Of a stretch of 64,000 bases of DNA, positions 25,778 through 40,700 are shown piece by piece. The notes under the pieces were generated by a model. The model had not been told where the DNA came from, made no database searches, and worked only from the letters and a program-made list of their open reading frames with translations. Source of the stretch: Dromaius novaehollandiae (taxonomy: Eukaryota; Chordata; Aves; Casuariiformes; Dromaiidae); NCBI RefSeq assembly GCF_036370855.1, contig NC_088099.1, forward strand, positions 143,857,017-143,921,016. The letters run 5' to 3'. Numbering within the stretch: position 1 is the stretch's first letter; every line of letters begins with the position of its first letter. Made by a program: the position numbers and the translations under genes.

Positions 25778-28700
25778 TTTTAATGGGTATTCAGCAGCTC
25801 CTTTTTGGAGTCACTGGCCATGAGTGATCATGGAACCCTGTGGCCATTTACTTGAGAGTCTGACTGAGGTCTTCCTTTGGGATAACAGCAACGCTCTATC
25901 TTGCACTGTTCATAGCTTCACAGTGATTAAATGACAGTCTAGTAAAGATAACTGCAGAGACCAAAGGATGAGTAGAGTAGCACTGACCGTTTAACCAACA
26001 GTCATATCATACTTTTTTTTCTTTTTGACACTGGCCATGTTTTTACCTTTTAGCTGAGTTTGATTTCCTCCATCTCCCTTATCCTCTTGTTTTTTTCAGT
26101 TACTTTAGATTCAAATATTACCAACAGTGATGTCTTCATAGGTTTTTTCCGAAAGCTACAGCAGGTAAGTTTTTAATGTTTCAGCCAAATAATTTGTTGT
26201 ATGAAAGAGCTGATTTTTTTGTCTCGCCTCCTGAGTTCAAGGCTTCCTTTGCTATCTTCCTTCCTTGTGTTCGTATAGTGCTGGTCTTACTTGTAAAGGA
26301 GTGAATTCTGATGACTCTCTATGAAGCCTAGGTGGTGGTAATAGTATTACTAAGGACTATTACTATTGTTTTGTCCATGTGCTAACTTGTTTCTCACATG
26401 GAAAGAACCGTTTGCTTTGTTTTTATATCCTGTGGCATATCTGATGAATCTCTTGCCTCTAAACAGTTCCCAGAAGAGTCTTTGTGAGAGCTCAATAGAA
26501 GGATTATGCACATTCTTGGATTTTGCAACTGTAAATGCTTTTTGGTTGTGTCAGTACTTTGGACTGATAAGTGTATTGATGACTGCTGTGAAAATGTCAG
26601 CTTCTCTTATCTTGTAACTGTAGTGATGGGCACAAGCTGGCATGGATTTGGGTTGTTGCAACCTGGATGACTTTCAAAATCTATTTTAATGTGCTTCATG
26701 ACTTGTGTGAGTTTTCTTTGGCAGGGGTGGGGAGCTGCAATATCAGAATGGGAAGAGAGGGGAAGAGAAGAATCACCAAATTTTACCAGCATGTATCCTC
26801 TCTGCACCTACTGTAATCCTAACATTGTAGCAAACATAAACAAAGCATGGCTCCCAAAGGACTTACAGGCACATTGACCTGGCTTTGCAGATGTAAAGCT
26901 CTGCCCATGCTACCTGGGTGCAAACTGGCTTCAACCAGACACTTGCTGAGTCTGCTGGTACAGCATGGAGCTGGAAGTAGTGAACACTACTGAGAGCCAG
27001 GTTATTTAGCTTCTGCTCAGTCCTGGGCTAATGCAGCTGCTAGACTTTCCATTGGTCTGAGCCTGGATAGCTCTGCTTTGTGTCCAACTGCTCTGAAATG
27101 TGCTTATCACGCCCTGCTGCTGTTATGGGTCTTCTGGGGATGTTACTGTTCTGGAGCAGGTAGGGGCAATGTGACTCCAGCAGCGTTTTCAGGAAGGGGA
27201 CGCTGCTTTAGTCCTCTGGGAAGCACCTGGCATACTGCTAGTGCTGTTGTATTCATGCTTGCAGGGAGCTGTTCCAGAGAGCGAAGTTTTGAGGGATCAT
27301 ATCGCAGTGTTTGCCTTGATTCTTCTTCACTGCATATGTGCAATTAAGGTGTATAAGATTTCTGGAAGGCTGTAGAAAATGGTGTGAAGAAGCATTCCTG
27401 ACAAATTCTGGAAAGGTTTTCCCTATATACATTGTAAATAAAAAGTTACAATTTGTATGCAGTCTCTTTAATTCAAACCAAACCTCTGAAGTCGGTGAAC
27501 AAAGAAGTCCTTGCTGACTGGGGATTTCTTTAGTGAGAAGTACTGGCTCTTCAGTTTGGATCCAATGCCTTTCGTGGCCCTTAAGATTGCTCCCAGCAAT
27601 TACCACTGAGTCTTGATTAGACTGGCGACAGGTCTCTGAAGAAAGTTAAATGTATCAGCAATGTCTGCAGTCTTCCTTCAAACACTGCCAACTGTTTTCT
27701 TTCTTCCAAAGTTCTGGCAGGAAATAAGCTTTCACAATGCACACGTGCAGTGTTTAAAAAGTCTTTTAGCATGAAAATGTTGTGGATTTTTTTCAGCATA
27801 CCATCAGAAACAATGTCTTTTATTCAGGTTTCATTCTTTACTATAGGCACTTTTGGAGGAGGGATTGTTTCTAAAGGTGACTCTTGATAAGTACATGCAT
27901 AGTACTTACTTGATTTGTGGTTATGTATATATGTGTGTGTTTATTAAAGCATGTGATGACTGTGCTGCCAAAAGCAATCAGTTATTTTGGAGAGTTCAAG
28001 ATAGGCACTGAATTATACTCTAAATGTTAGTGCAAAATTAGTACAGTCTTAAGACATAAAACCAAATTTCTGTTCCACAGTACAATAGATTTTCTTATAC
28101 AATGTTCAAGTTCCTGCTTGGCAGAGACAGCAGTTCTCCAGCTTTTTTGTTTATAATTTCAACTTATAATCGTTGTGCTTACATAAATTATTGCTTTATA
28201 AAACAAATAGCAGTAGTGCTTTATGTGTTCTTTCATTATGCTAAAGAACAAACTCCTGAGATCAAACAACTTTGCAGAAGACAGGATTGCATCCACTGTC
28301 ATTAGCTGTGTGCAAGTGCCTTTAATTGGTGTAACTGACAGCTGAATAAATATTCATTTGGCTATTAAGGAATCTCACTTAACAAGCTGGCTTTCTTGTG
28401 CACGTTCGAGTGCTTAATAGTATACTAAGTGACTTGTGAAATGTTTTATGGCAGAGTGACAAAACTTCTGTAACAGTTTTGAAAGACGTGGAGTAAGTTC
28501 ATGTTTAAAGCACCCCTGTATAGTCCTTTTCTTCTCTGTTGTTGAACATATGTAGGCATCACTTAAGTGTTTCATGCACCATTCAGGAGTGAAACATAAT
28601 TAGGGCACTGGTATTACTGCTGTGTAGTGTTAAAACCAGGTATTCCCTTTAAACTTACTTTGTGTTGCACCACAAAGGGATTATTAATAAATGATTCAAG

Positions 28701-31700
28701 AGCAAGACATCACTAAAATGATGAATATATGAAAATATGAAATGATGTGCTCCCTTTCTGTCAGTGAAGTAGACTAGCTTCAACCAATCTGTCCTGGCTA
28801 CCTGGGCCATGTTAGTGGGTGCTTGTTCAGGCACCCTGCCAGCTGATGTGGGAGGAGTGCAAGGAGTTGCTGGTATCCTCTTGCTGACGCTGAGGAATAG
28901 GTGGTGGTCAAACTTTTCTGCTGCCACAGCTATTTGCTGAGCACAGATCAGTCTGCAAGTCAAACCTGGGCAGCTTTTATAATAGTGTTTCAGTTTTAAT
29001 AGAATAAGATGAGAAATCCATAGGTGAATGAGACTGTTAGACTAGTTTTTGTTTTAAATTCTACTGCTAACTTTTTTTACCTTCACCTCTTTCTTTCATA
29101 ATGAGAGGAAGTAGAGCTGTCCTCTTGGCTAGTCTGCTAATGCCTGCAGGTGCTTCTTTTTCTCTGCTTGTCCTAAAAACAGCAGAATTTCAGCTTCTAG
29201 CTGGAGACCTATGTATATATCACTGACTAAAATAGAAGGTACAAAGAAAAAAATCGACCAGAATTTCAGGCCGCCTTGGTTACTGTCCTACGTTTTGCTT
29301 CCAAATGCAGTTGTGAAGGGTGTGCTGAGAGCAGGATCCTGTTTGGGGAGCCCTGTGCGGGGACTATGGCTTTACTGCACCTGCCTCATGCCATGTTGAA
29401 GGTAACTTGGCCTTATCTGCACTCAGCATTGCCCCAACCTGCTGTATCCCCCGTGATCGTATCTGACAGGGTGAACATTTCAAGTGGAGACAAGCCCACG
29501 GAGGCTAGCCCTGCTTTCCAGGCCCTTGTTTTTGCTCTGCACCACACTTACCTGTTGCAGAGGTGGTTGCTGTTGGCTCCTTAGAGCAGGCCTGCCCTGG
29601 CTGTTTCCTCAGTAACCTAATCTCGTAGGAGGAGCTGTCAGGGAGCAGCAGGCTCCTGACACATGGGGAAGCAGTTTGGCACAATGGATGCCTTACTCAA
29701 AACAAGCATCACTGAAATACTACCCAACACTACCATGCAGCAGAGTTTAACAACCTGACCCGTACCCGCTGCCCCTCCAAACCGTGTGTGGCCAGTCACC
29801 CTGCTGGGGAGACAGAGGCAGTACGTACCTGCTGTTCCAAGCCCTTAGGGCAAATGGCTTCGTTTTTGCAAGAGGCTGTTGGGAGGATGAGACTGCTGAA
29901 GCTGTGCTGTCTCCTGCCCTTTTCTGTCAGGAGAAAGTATGAGCTGGTACGTATATCCCTGTCAGTGTCATTTTGATGCAGCTCATCAATACCTTTGAAT
30001 GTAATTTAAATTCACAGCCAGTCTCCGTGTATTGGGCGTCCATAGAGTAATGTGGTGTATTTGGGGTACAACTGTGAGGGCAGTCAGTAGTGATACGTTT
30101 ATGAATAAAGTTATGAGATATCTTTCTCTGTGACAGCGGAGTCTGCAGTGATCTAGAGGCTGACCCTTTCCAGTCTGCTGATAAACAGCAGTGTTTATCA
30201 TGAGCAAAGGGATTCAGGTGTCACTGAAAGGACAGATAGAAAGTTTGAGTACTTGAGCAAACAGAGCCAAGCAGTGCCTGGTGATAGACAAAACAGGATT
30301 CCTCTGTGGCCCCTTTATCAAAGGGCTGCCATGTAAGGCAGTTTTCCTTTCTAGGAGCTAGTATGAGGCCCAGGGGTGAACACCATGGAAAGAGCTATAG
30401 TGTGTATGTTACTGAGAGTGCAGGTAGCCCAGAAATCTGCAGATGTTAGTGGGAATCGAAGATGTTCTGACCACTGGCTGCACCATCTCAGAGCGGAGCC
30501 CGGAGCTCTGACTGTGCAGCCTAGGTTTTCCTGTGCGCTGGCACAACTCTTCAATCTTACCATTTGTGCACACAGCAGAGAAATTTACACATGTAACATA
30601 TTCCCCTATACTTGTTATCAGTAACTCACAAGCATTTGATGTGTATGTACACAGATGGTAGTCAGGCTGAGAGCCTCTAATTTCAGCATGGCTCTAAAAA
30701 TGTTACTTCTTACATAGCAAACCAGCTTGGGATTCTTATTTATGAACTTCTATTTCAAAAGTACAGCTGGCCAGAAATCTGAATTTCATGTGGGAAGCCT
30801 CTGTACTTTCAAGCTTTTGTTGCATACTGGGGGAAGGTTTCTGGCATAGAAAGTTCTGAAGAATTTTAATTCAAAGGTGTCTGTTCTATTTTTGTTTCGA
30901 TATTAAGATGCAGTTCAGTCCCCTGACCTGCTGTTCTTTTCCAGGAAGTTGCAACTAGGAGCCTTTGTTCTTGCCATTTCTCCTTTTATGGATCGTGCTT
31001 CCTAGATGAGCAACACATCCCTTGAGACATTGCGGAAGGTTTGGACTAGTGTTGACTTCTTCTAAACCAGAATCATTTCAGTTTCAGTTTCCTGATGGAA
31101 AACTGGAGAGAAAAAAAGATTTTTTTTTTTCCTTCCCCCTCCGGGGAAAGTAGTTGTTTTTTTGCAAAAAGTGTTCTTTTCATCAAAACCAAAAAGTGAG
31201 GAAAAATACTGACCAGTTCTGCTTTATAACTTATTATTCTGTATTGTTATATTAATAATTGAGCCATACTTCAAGCTACTGGGGCAGGCAAGTGGGAAGG
31301 GGGCAGCAGTTCTAGAGGTTTCAAGAGATTTTTACCACAGGTAATAGCGACAACGGTAAGGGAAGATTAAAATAAGTAATCTGAAGGAATGCAAAAAAGT
31401 ATCTAATTCTAATTACATGACTTGTTCCCTGGGTTTCAGGATCAAAAATGCAGGAAATGTAAAGAGTACTGCTGGACATGTATGGTTGCCAAAACATTTT
31501 ATTTTTTTAAAAATGTTGCTGCCTGGGCTTTGAGTAGATGAGGCAATGACCGTGCTGCTTTTTTCCAAAACTAAAATAGCAGCTTGGGAAAAGATACTGA
31601 TACTTTCTGATTCAATGCTGCAAACTTTTTTTAAAAAATATTGTGTCTCCATTTTGGAAATGGCTGTAATTGCTATATGCACTCACTAAAGGGGTTGTCA

Positions 31701-34700
31701 CTAACATTGATAAATGCTTTTCCCCTTACATTTGCACTAAACTTGCTCTGGATTGTCTTATATTGTTTTAGGAACATGTATTTTGTTATCTGTCTTCACT
31801 TAGCACCATCTTCTCCTGCCTTACAGACTGCTCTTTCCTCCTTTTGTATGCAAGCAATTTCTTTTATGTCTCAACAGTACTTAGCTGATAAAAGTCTAAA
31901 CACAAATATTTATAACACTGAATAATGGTGTTCCTGGTATGGAGTCTTTTTAACTTTCTGTGGTAAAAGTATATGATGGGCAGGGGGGAATCCCTAAACC
32001 TAACAGTGTAAAATTTTTTTTGGTTTGCTGTGCCATAGCCACATTAAGAAAATATTTATTATCAGAAGTTAGAGATAAAAAAGTAGGGAATTTGTCCTCA
32101 AGACCATGAAATGAAGCTTTGCATGCAGTTCAGTAGAGTCAAATAAGTGAAATTAAAGCAGTTTTAAGTGGAGACTGTGGAAACCACTAGCCAAAATAGT
32201 AAAGAGAGTGGTACTTCATAAAGTCATTCTAGCTGGGATTGAGTTTTCTTTTCTCTGATATGTCCTTTCTTGTAGATTCTCAAATTAATCAGCCTACTAA
32301 TGCATTATGTGGTGTCCTGGCAGAACTCAAAACCAGCTTGGAAGTAGCTGAAAGTTTGGCTCACGCTTTTTTTTGTGGACTGTGGAGCAGTGATGTGGCA
32401 AAAGGGGCAGGGTGCAGTGAGGAGTGACTGCCTCTCTCCAAGGGGCAGAAGGGTAAGGTGACATGAAGTGACATTAGCCATCCTTGTGCCTGTGACTCAG
32501 GGGATGAAGTGGCCTGTACCCAGCCCAAGAGAGCTGCGGGAGCAGTGGTGAGGAGTTTGCAGAAGTAGATGCTTAAAGTCCTCTGTGTCCTTTGCCCAGG
32601 AAGCGCTCAGAAGCGGGGTGAGAATAGCTTCAGACAGTTGTTGAGCAGCAGTGTCACACCACAAGTCCCTGCTCTACCTGTGCCCAAACAGCATTAAATT
32701 GCTCCTCTGCTACATGCCCCTGAAGGAAAGAGGTTGGCGCTCTGTCATGCCAGCTTTGTTGTGTGTTGACCTGCGTGCTCTCAACTGAGAGCTGGTGACA
32801 AGCTGCATGTCTCTCTCATTCTGATGTTCACATCACAAGCTTGTGTTTCACGTATTTCACATACATTTTTATCATATGCAAGATGAAGTTTAACACCTGA
32901 AATATACGCACCAAAGGCATCTGAGGAAGTGTCTGCCCCTTCCCATTTGAGGAAAGGAGTAGATGATTAGTCAGTTAAGCACAGGAGATGTTTGTATCTC
33001 CACACAAGCATAGTAATGCTTATTTTAATTAAGAGTAATGACCAGACCTGTCTCCTGGATAAAGAGGAAATTAGTTCTGGGATAAAGACTAAATCTGTGT
33101 GGATCCTCAGAAGGAGTTCAGACAGGACATTGGCTAATATAATCCCCTGAGAAGAGGTTCTCTATAATCCATGCAACCAGATGTGTAGGCATGCAGCTAG
33201 GTGAAATACTGGGTGTCAGGAAAATCTGTAAAAAGTCTCTTTAAATAAGAAAGGCTGCAGTGTAAGCAGTTTTTTAACCTCGAGCATTCTTTTTTCCTCA
33301 TATGTCTTTTTGCAAACTTTTGTCAATGTGTTCTTAATGTTTAGGTGTTATAGAAGAAAATACATTTTATCTGCATCTGATCTTCCCTTGAAATTACTCT
33401 TAACTAAGCCAGGTCACCTGGATAATAAGGTTTTTCTGACTCAAAAGTGTGCTGAATCTATGAACCGAGTTAACTGGAGTTGTACATTCTGGCATGTTCT
33501 CCAGGGCACTCAAAGGAGCTAATGGAGCATGCAGCAGAAATGCCAGCCCCCCTCCCCGCTCATGCTGACATTGTAGCAGTCAGGAGAGGAGGCAGAGGCC
33601 CCCAGCTGTCCATGAATCCAAAGACCCTGCAGCAAGATACCAAGAATACTTGAAACCTAAGGGCTCCCAGGGAGTTTTCCGTATTGTCCATCAGGCCAGC
33701 AAAGGTAGATGCAGGAAATTAAGATTTAATGTTGCGTGCAGCATGTGAGATTACAGTATTTCCCTCCACTTTGGTTCTCAAGGGTAATACCTATTCTTAA
33801 TAAAAATGCTAGAAGGACCATTGCCATCTTCTGATACAGGGAAGTCAGCAGGAAGAGGTTTCTGCCGTCTCATCCGGATGCATCCCTAAGGGAATTCAAA
33901 AACTAGTATCCTTCCTCTAGCAACAAGTAGACTGGCTTCTCATGCATACAAAGATGTGGGGCTTTCTGAATTTGAGCTAAGGAAAATCTTTTAGGGAAAC
34001 ATTGTCCTGATACAAAACCAGTGGAGAATACAGCATTCCTGTGCTACTTCCCTGTTAGAAGTGTGTGCCTTACTTCTAGTCTGATTGCCTATCATAAGCT
34101 TACAGCCAATGTGTCTGGCTTCTGTACTTTTGTTTTCTAGACTGCAAATCACCCCTTTATTATGCCTACATGTAATAAAGTTCTCTGAAGTCTCTTATTG
34201 TGAAGCTTGTTTTCTCATGACCTAAATGCTGCTGGGTTTCTTTGCTGAACCCCCTCTCATCTTGCAGTATTTTTCTTGAAGCTTGGGTGCTAGCACTGGA
34301 TGATATTCCAGTAGCAGTTGTTTTGCTGTAAGTATTAAGATAACACAGCTTCATTGTTCTGTCTTGAGACTTCCCTATTTATACATACAGAGATGCTTTT
34401 TTCTTTTTGGCAAGGTTGTGGCTTTGAATAGTCACATTCAGCTGTTTATCGACCCACCTCTTCTTGGAGTCACTGCTTCCTAGCATAGTAACTATGTTGT
34501 TCCTGCATATACTTAAACTAGGTAGCTCATGCTCAGCTTAAAATCTAAGTGATTCTCCTCTAAGTCTGCAGTATCTTCACAATTGCTATCCTGTATATCA
34601 TTTTAGTCATGTGCAAGCTTTAACTGTAGTGGCTTTTAACTGTTTATTTTAGTGGGATAGATAGGGAAATGGAGCATCAGTACCTTCAGAAGGACTCCAG

Positions 34701-37700
34701 CAATATGGGAAGCAATAAAAGTGTTCTTTTTCTACCTAACAGGACACGTTTAAGATTGAAACCCAGAGAGCTTCTTTGGATGTTTACCTTGCTGATGGCA
34801 GCAATATTAGACTTGATATCCAGACATCAGACACTGCAGAAAGAATACTAGAGGTAATGGTTCTAAACAGGAATTAGGTTGAAACTTTCCATTTGCAAGA
34901 AGCGGGCAAAAATGGAGATCATTTTAGTAAAGAAAGGGCAAAACTTTCTATTTGAAGGAAACACAAGAATATCAAGTAACAGAGAAGAGGTGTGGGTTTT
35001 TTTGGGGGGGGGGGGCAGGCATTGAGAGGATTCCTGATTTTGCAGATGAGTTTCTTTGTTTGTAATTTTATCTCTTCCTAATGTCATGCACTCTGTATTC
35101 TTATGGCTTTTTGGTTGTCCAGTTCAGGTTTTCTTCATTTCTGATAGAATCAGAAAATAGAGATTTTTCCCTTTGGGGACACATTCTCAAAATAAACAAA
35201 ACACCTTTGTTTTAGTGAAATTGCTTGAATACTGTGAAATTGCTTGAATGCTGTAGCCAAAAATGTTGACCTAGTCTTGGCTTAATGAGCTGATGCACTG
35301 CTGTTGAAACTCATTGTGCAACTGATATATCTTGTTTTTCTGCATGCTTCTCTGTTACCTGTTTTGTGTGCCCTGATGCTTTCTGTGAAATCATGGGACT
35401 TCCTTTGTAATACTGGCACAGTTTGAGCACTGTGGCTCTGGAATATCTGTAACTGCTGTTGTAATATGTATAGTAAACAATTACTAGTTAAATTTTGAAA
35501 CCACTAGCAACCAAATGTTATTTACGCAACTGGCTGTCTTGTGTTTGAAACTTTCAGCTGATCCTTTCCCTGTTCCTGAGAAGGAGGAGCAGCTGTGTGT
35601 GTGTATGTGTATGTACACAGCAAGGCTAAAGCCTCTTTCTTGGTTGCTCCTCTTTCCCAATATTAACAGCAATAACAAGAAAGCACGTACCTTCCAGACT
35701 GGTACTTGTCGTCTTTGTGGGAATCTGAAATTCTCGCTCATCATACAGAAAGCTGTGTAGTATATTTGTGTTGTACCTTTGCAGTCTAAATTTGGAGGTA
35801 GTTCTCAGCTGGCTGCAGATACAAGCAAGTTGAATGGGTACTCACTCCCCTCCATCAAGCTATGTGTGTTAGTCCATCCGCAGACCACACACTATCTGTC
35901 ACAGTGATCATGGCTTGGATAGCACAGGGTAACCTGTCACTCTGTGGAGGCAGCTTTGTTTGTCTGCCATGGGATTTGCACCACCTGAGGCAACACCAGA
36001 ACTGGTTCTTCCAGAGGAAGGTAAGTCTCAGAGCTGGCCTTAGACCCTGCAACAGGAGACTGGTGGAGGCTGAGAGCTGGGTGCAATATGCTTAAGGAGA
36101 AAAGGACTTGGGGGGGGGGGGGGGGCAAGGAGGTAGGAATTCTGATTTGAGTAGAGGGAAATAAGTGCTACTAGTGCAGAAGAAGTAAGGAAAGGTTTTT
36201 AGATAGGAGACTTGCCTAGGACCCTTGAAGGGAAGGATTTGCTAATATACTTTGAAGAAATATTAACAATTTGGGCCCCACCTATTATTTTCCCTTGGGA
36301 CGCGCATTGTCTAAGGCCAGCATTGGTTCTTAGTCTTAGTTCTGCGGTGGGTCAAGGTCATCTCCAAGCCAGAGACTGGCATTGTGTGTTAATTTGTTTA
36401 TAGCATTCGTAAATGATTTTTTTTTTTTTTTAAGTTTACATGCACTTCAAAGAAATGACTACAGATTTGAAATACCGCAGACACCATTTCTTATCTAATA
36501 GTCTTAAAGATGAGACAGGACTTTCAGGAGTCATTTAGTTTTCCTCATTGCAAGTATGCTGCCACATTCACTATTCTTTTGCAGTGCAGGTAGACTTAGA
36601 CTGTCATTTTCTAGCATCCTGATGTTCAGGCCAACGTGTAACAGGCTGTGCCTTCCTCCAAGAAATAAAATAAGTCAAATCTTACTGAATCTGATTTCTG
36701 TGCTTGACATTCCTGGGAAATGCCATCTGGTGCACTTAGTATTATGCTACTAACATTTTAGTATCTATAATGTTTTGAAGCTTGGTAGCTAATTAGAAAG
36801 TAATTTGCAGGGATTTCTTAGCATTGAGGCATACAGAAAGAAAAATGGTGATGTTTATTTCCTTTTTCGTCTTTGTTTGGACTTTTAAAACTTCCTTCAT
36901 GTTATACCTGGAGTTTGAACTGAGTGTGAGGCAAGTGATTTTTATGCTCTGCTGCCCTCTCAGGTGACAGTCCTGATAATAACAAATAAGAGGAAAACCT
37001 CACAGATGTTTCTTAAAATTAAGTTGGAGAAATTCTTTTCAACCTGTATTTGGCTCGGTCTACTTTTTCCATGCAAAAAACATGTCTTTAAACCAGCTGA
37101 AACAGCTGAGGAAAAAACACTTCTTCCTATGACCTTAGTTGTGTGGTCTGTGGAGATGAATGAATTTACAATGCTTTCCCTATGATACTGAGCTGGAAAT
37201 GTTTTAGGGTTGGCCCCTTATGGAAGGAGACTGCAAACCAGTACTTCCATTTCATGTTCAGAGAAAGGAAAGACCATCTTCCGTGACCAAAGCATGACTC
37301 TTCTATCAAGTTGTGCAGCCTGCCAGATGAATTGTGACAGGGATGTTTTCAAGGATGGAAACTTTTCTTTTTGTTGCCACACAGATTTCCTGAGCCAGCT
37401 CAGGAGTTTGATCCCTGCAGAACTTGAGAATGCTCTGGTGCCACTGTGCTCTTCTAGGCTGTGGCTGCTTTAACTTACACTCTGATTTTCAGGACCGGAA
37501 ACAGAAACAGAGTAAGACAGTCGCTGCAATCTGATCCAGCTGTTCCATGCTCCTCTCTGCCTGTTTTCTCTGTGCCCACTATCCTGTTGTGCAGCTGGTC
37601 CTGCAGATCACTTCTGCATTTTCTGTTGATGCTATTTCTACCCTCTTTCAAAAAAGATGTAAATGGGCCACAGGAAGCGTTTTTTTCCTTTTTTTTCTTT

Positions 37701-40700
37701 TCTTTTCTTTTTTTTTAAAAAAAAAAAAACTCCAAATGTCAACCTGGGTAAGATTTTCTTTCTTATGCACTGGCAATGATGAAAACTCAACAGAGCTCAA
37801 GTAGGTTCTTGATGGAAACCTTCACACAGAATAGTAGAACCCTACAAGCAAGACTGGAGCTTTCAGTAAAGGGGCAGGCCTCGTATTTTCTTGAATTGCA
37901 ATAAGATTCTATCAGCTTGGAAGGTGTGCAAATACATATTTTTACAAGGTTTGTGTTATGCTAGTAAGCAATGTTATTAGCTCAGGGCACACAAGTGCTT
38001 ACCGTACAAGGGTACTTGAAGATTCAGTAAGATTGGGGGTTACATGTCAGATACCTTGCATTATAGTATACTTAAATGCATGGCAGAGTAGAAAACATTT
38101 TCTATTTTATTACATTGTTATGTTCCTTTGAAACTTATGAAACTCCTCACGAACTCAAATGCTGCAATATGGGAATGATTATATTTGTTTTTAAATGGGC
38201 AGTTAAGTAGGACATAAGGGAATGGTTTAAAAACAATTAAGTTGCATTCATAGGTGTTGAACATGCCTCTTTGTTATTCATGCTAATGGATAGCTGACCT
38301 TCTGTTTTTAAAGGTTACATCATACAAGATGGGGCTATCAAGAGAATTAATAGGATATTTTAGCCTATTTTTTATTCAAGATCACAGTGATGGAGCGCTC
38401 TCTGGTAAGCTGTACAAAGTGCTTAATTTAGCCCTCCCCTGGATTTTTGTAGGCCGTGGTGATTGAGTCTGGGATCTCTGAACAGAGCGTGCATGAGCCT
38501 GCTTAGGCTGAAAGACACATTGTCTGGTTAAACCCCCTCAAGTCATTCCCCTGTATGGCTCAGCTGCTCCTCGCTGGGGAACAGTGCTGGTGGGAGCAAG
38601 GTTTGGCAGTAGATTGGTGTGGTGCAGGGGTGAGACTTTCACATCAATGTCTCTCTGTTTACAAGACATATAGCAACTTTTTGATATGGGAACTGTCGGG
38701 TGGATCTTCCGTGTAGGCATTTAATCAGATGGCTATATCTATTAAAAAACCTGTTTTTAATTCTACAAATCTCATGCTGAGTTTAACAATGGGTCAGGAA
38801 ACTCTTTTGTTAAGTTTATAAACAATGTCTGTGGCTTGCTTTCCTTTATGTCCTGACATGTTTCCTTTCTTAACTGATAAAACTTAGAAGTTTAACCACA
38901 GTGATGGCACTGAGCAAGCTGTAAATTCAGAGTGAGTTTCTTTAGAATCATAAAATGTGAAGAGACTTTTTTTGCCCTCATTGGTTTACTGGTGTTCTGT
39001 TTCCCATATGGACAAGGGTGTGGATGAGGCTGGGCCCAGACCCACATATATTAAAAAAAAAAAAAAAGAAAAAACAAAGAAAAAAAAAAAAGGAAAAGAA
39101 AAGTACCCAGGAGAGTAGTCACCTCTGAAGAGTCGCATGCTTTTCTTACTGCACATTAGTTAGTGTTCTTGTCTAGTGTTTTGTTCAAGAAAGATACTGA
39201 TCTTGGAAGTTTGTATGTACACTTCTTTTAAGTGCAGAAACATCTATCCTGCTAAGCTGTGCTTTGAGAGAAGGATATTCTATAAGAGCATACTCTCAGG
39301 GAGTAGAGTTATTCTGTAAATAAAAGAGCTACTTAAATTTAACTTGCAGAGAAGTGAGGAAGATAACCTGTCACCTTACTTTACCCAAGAATTTATTTTT
39401 GTGAAGTTTTTTCGTCTCCAAAAGCACACTGCTAATCAGCACTCTAATCCATCACTAACTGAAATATGAGACTAGCTGGCCAATTTCACTAGATTTCACC
39501 AAATATTTCATTTTTCTTCTTTTCCCAGTGGTGAAAAAAGTGGCAGAATTTGAACTTCCTTATGTGAGTCTTCAGAGCATGAAAGAGTTGCACTGTAAGC
39601 TTGGGATCAGAAAGTGGTGAGCAAGAAGCTTAAGAGACTAGTAAGATGCATGACAACTGCTATAAACAGTGTCAAAGAAAGAAGTCCCTTGAATAACTTA
39701 GATACAAAGCCTTCAGCCTCAGCAACTTGACCATTGTTCTTTGAGGCCAATTTGTTATTGGAATTGACTGGTTTCTGTGGTCCTGCATATTATTTAATTT
39801 TATCATTGTAGTATTTCTGAAGTGTTTTTCACTGCAGTGAGCTCTTTATTCTCTCTCTCTTTCAGAATCTCTAGAGAGGTGTTTTGTGCATGCCTGACTT
39901 TAATTTTTATATCTGTTTAATGTAGTGACCACAAATGGGAATATATATTTTAAAATACAGTTAAAATTATATAAAAAGAAACTTGGGGTTCTGAGTTACA
40001 AGACCTGACCCAGTTTGGGCAGAGATGGATTACTTTTAATCTAAAGTTCTAATTTCTATATATTAATGCACAAAATACTTGAGGCTGTAGCTTGGGCATT
40101 TCTTTTGGTGAGTGAGCAGGTTTAAGCAGCAAAGTCTTGTTCCCCTTTCATTTGCCCCATCTCTGGCTCCTCCTCAGTTGTGTTGATAGAACTGTGTGTG
40201 CAGACATGGTGAACTGGACTGGAGAGCTCATTTAGGCTAAAAATAACGTGCTGGCTGTTTTTTTTTTTTTTTTTTTTTTGGTGTGTTCATTTATTTGTTT
40301 TTGCTGGCCTATTTTGGCCTACGTCAGTCCCCCAGTCTTGTTAGTTGTGCAGCAAACAGTTGTGCTGGCTGGTGGGTGAGGACAAACCCTGGGGACTGTG
40401 AGTCTGGTATCAAAGTCCCACTTGTCAAGCAGTGCCCTGGGAGTGCAGTTATGCAGCATAGCTGAGCCAGTCTAATGGCTCACTGGTGTGGCTGTGGTCC
40501 TGGTCTACTTTTGTCGTCAATGAAACAAATAAAACTAAATAGGTTTCTGCACGTTTCCCGATTTGAATTGTCTGCATCAGATGAGTGCTGCGCAAGGACT
40601 GTGGTTGGAGAAGGGAAAGGTCAGAACTATGCCTTTCAATGGTGGCAAGCAAGGTTGCTTGGCTTGAAGCTACAGATGCCTGTTGTTTGCTTGTAACTTC

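Larger units (their letters stand above)
24924..26099 (+). other. SNX31: SNX31 intron 3
   Basis: The 1.2-kb intron carries C16 followed by A-rich sequence (25559-25582) and a TA tract (25711-25781). The acceptor ttttttcag is strong. Confidence 0.85.
34854..38313 (+). other. SNX31: SNX31 intron 5
   Basis: The 3.5-kb intron holds G12 (35004-35015), a two-copy 19-bp tandem duplication (35215-35252), G16 (36110-36125), T11 (36420-36430) and a T-then-A tract near 37680-37729. No exon was recognised. Confidence 0.8.

Noticed and set aside
29211-29976. Several 60-100 codon frames in SNX31 intron 4
   Set aside because: No recognisable domain, no splice pattern and no coding-like conservation could be argued; they are random open frames in a less AT-rich patch.
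38940-38965. AGAATCATAAAATG resembling the reverse complement of the CR1 terminal octamer repeat
   Set aside because: Only one short imperfect copy, and the adjoining sequence does not match the CR1 3' end.
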